The position numbers and the translations under genes were made by a program. A DNA stretch of 64,000 bases from Pseudanabaena sp. FACHB-1998 (lineage in GTDB: Bacteria; Cyanobacteriota; Cyanobacteriia; Pseudanabaenales; Pseudanabaenaceae). The stretch lies in contig NZ_JACJQA010000043.1 in NCBI RefSeq assembly GCF_014696355.1, forward strand, positions 16,221 through 80,220, written 5' to 3'. The notes beneath the pieces were generated by a model. It saw only the letters and a list, made by a program, of their open reading frames with translations. It was not told where the DNA came from and made no database searches. Positions 63,791-64,000 of the stretch are shown piece by piece (the stretch's first letter is position 1; every line of letters starts with the position of its first letter).

Positions 63791-63911
63791 TATAGCTATA
63801 GCTAGTCTTGTTAAGACCCAAAACCAAAGAAGCAAGTGGCGGCGCGAAGCGCCGCCACTTGCTTCTTTATTTTGGGTTTGTCCTAATGCAAGTGACTATA
63901 GCTATAGCAAT
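63791..63911. mobile_element. Composite palindromic repeat B, second copy
   Basis: TATAGCTATAGCTAGTCTTG at one end and GACTATAGCTATAG at the other. In between are CCCAAAACC, a perfect 20-bp hairpin (63826-63868, GAA loop, core GTGGCGGCGC) and GGGTTTGTCCTAATGCAAG. It has the flanks of the element at 50362 in opposite orientation. Confidence 0.65.
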
Positions 63912-64000
63912 GTAAGTTTTGCTTAGGACATAAAACCCAAAAAGCGAGTTGCGGCGCGAAGCGCCGCAACTCGCTTTTTGGGTTTTGGTTTGTACTGGCT
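63902..64000. mobile_element. Composite palindromic repeat B, third copy, cut by window end
   Basis: Begins TATAGCAATGTAAGTTTTGC, then GGACATAAAACCC and a perfect 26-bp hairpin (63932-63986, GAA loop, core GCGGCGCGAAGCGCCGC), then GGTTTTGGTTTGTACTGGCT as at 50447-50470. It continues beyond the window. Confidence 0.6.

Noticed and set aside
1..64000. tRNA, rRNA, CRISPR array or complete insertion sequence
   Set aside because: No cloverleaf-like segment with a CCA-type end, no regularly spaced repeats and no transposase ORF were found by reading.

Overview
This window reads as a stretch of the chromosome of a non-heterocystous, probably filamentous cyanobacterium. The evidence is the abundance of GCGATCGC (HIP1) octamers and cyanobacterial marker genes: a cyAbrB regulator, LrtA/HPF, a shortened ribosomal protein S1 with three S1 domains, NdhD/NdhF of the CO2-uptake type, and a PatD-like protein. 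The gene content and the very hairpin-rich spacers resemble Pseudanabaena-type genomes, but that genus is an inference. No rRNA, tRNA, CRISPR array, prophage or intact transposase was seen.

Layout. 1-9.2 kb: 3' part of a CHAT-domain protease-like gene, a copper P1B ATPase, an MBL-fold hydrolase and a very large hybrid histidine kinase. 9.5-18 kb: glgB, a divergent msrB/sodB oxidative-defence pair, larC split over two frames at an A9 run, a pentapeptide-repeat protein, queG and a J-domain/TPR protein. 18-24.2 kb: a glycosylation island (a GT39 mannosyltransferase-like gene convergent with an overlapping TPR-GT2-methyltransferase-membrane protein operon). 24.2-38 kb: an SmpA-like-domain membrane protein, a MASE1 hybrid kinase overlapping ald (ATGA), a Lon-N protein, ndhF-ndhD, a PatD-like gene, a TpsA-like secreted protein and mraY. 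38-50 kb: rsmB, rpsA, a higBA toxin-antitoxin pair, a manganese (yybP-ykoY) riboswitch in front of a GDT1/UPF0016 Mn exporter, trpA, an ATPase/STAS regulatory pair, a CobW metallochaperone, trx, efp-accB. 50-64 kb: a cNMP-binding protein, pgi, lrtA/hpf, queF-exbD-tonB-like genes, cyAbrB, tatD, a cysteine desulfurase, uspA and pnp.

The most striking feature lies between the genes. About 40 spacers carry long, often perfect inverted repeats (15-27 bp arms) closed by a 3-nt loop, most with a GC-NNN-GC centre and ten with exactly GCGAAGC or its complement. The arms differ completely from copy to copy yet stay self-complementary. In at least twelve genes one arm contains the stop codon and often the last codons of the adjacent gene. 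Several hairpins sit inside larger composite repeats of roughly 115-120 bp with conserved flanks. They probably serve as transcript 3' ends, but how they arise and stay symmetrical is unexplained.

Themes among the genes: glycogen/sugar metabolism (glgB, pgi), queuosine (queF, queG), metal handling (Cu ATPase, CobW, Mn exporter with riboswitch, LarC), redox defence (sodB, msrB, trx), RNA and translation (pnp, rpsA, efp, rsmB, hpf) and signalling (two hybrid kinases, ATPase/STAS pair, cNMP protein).
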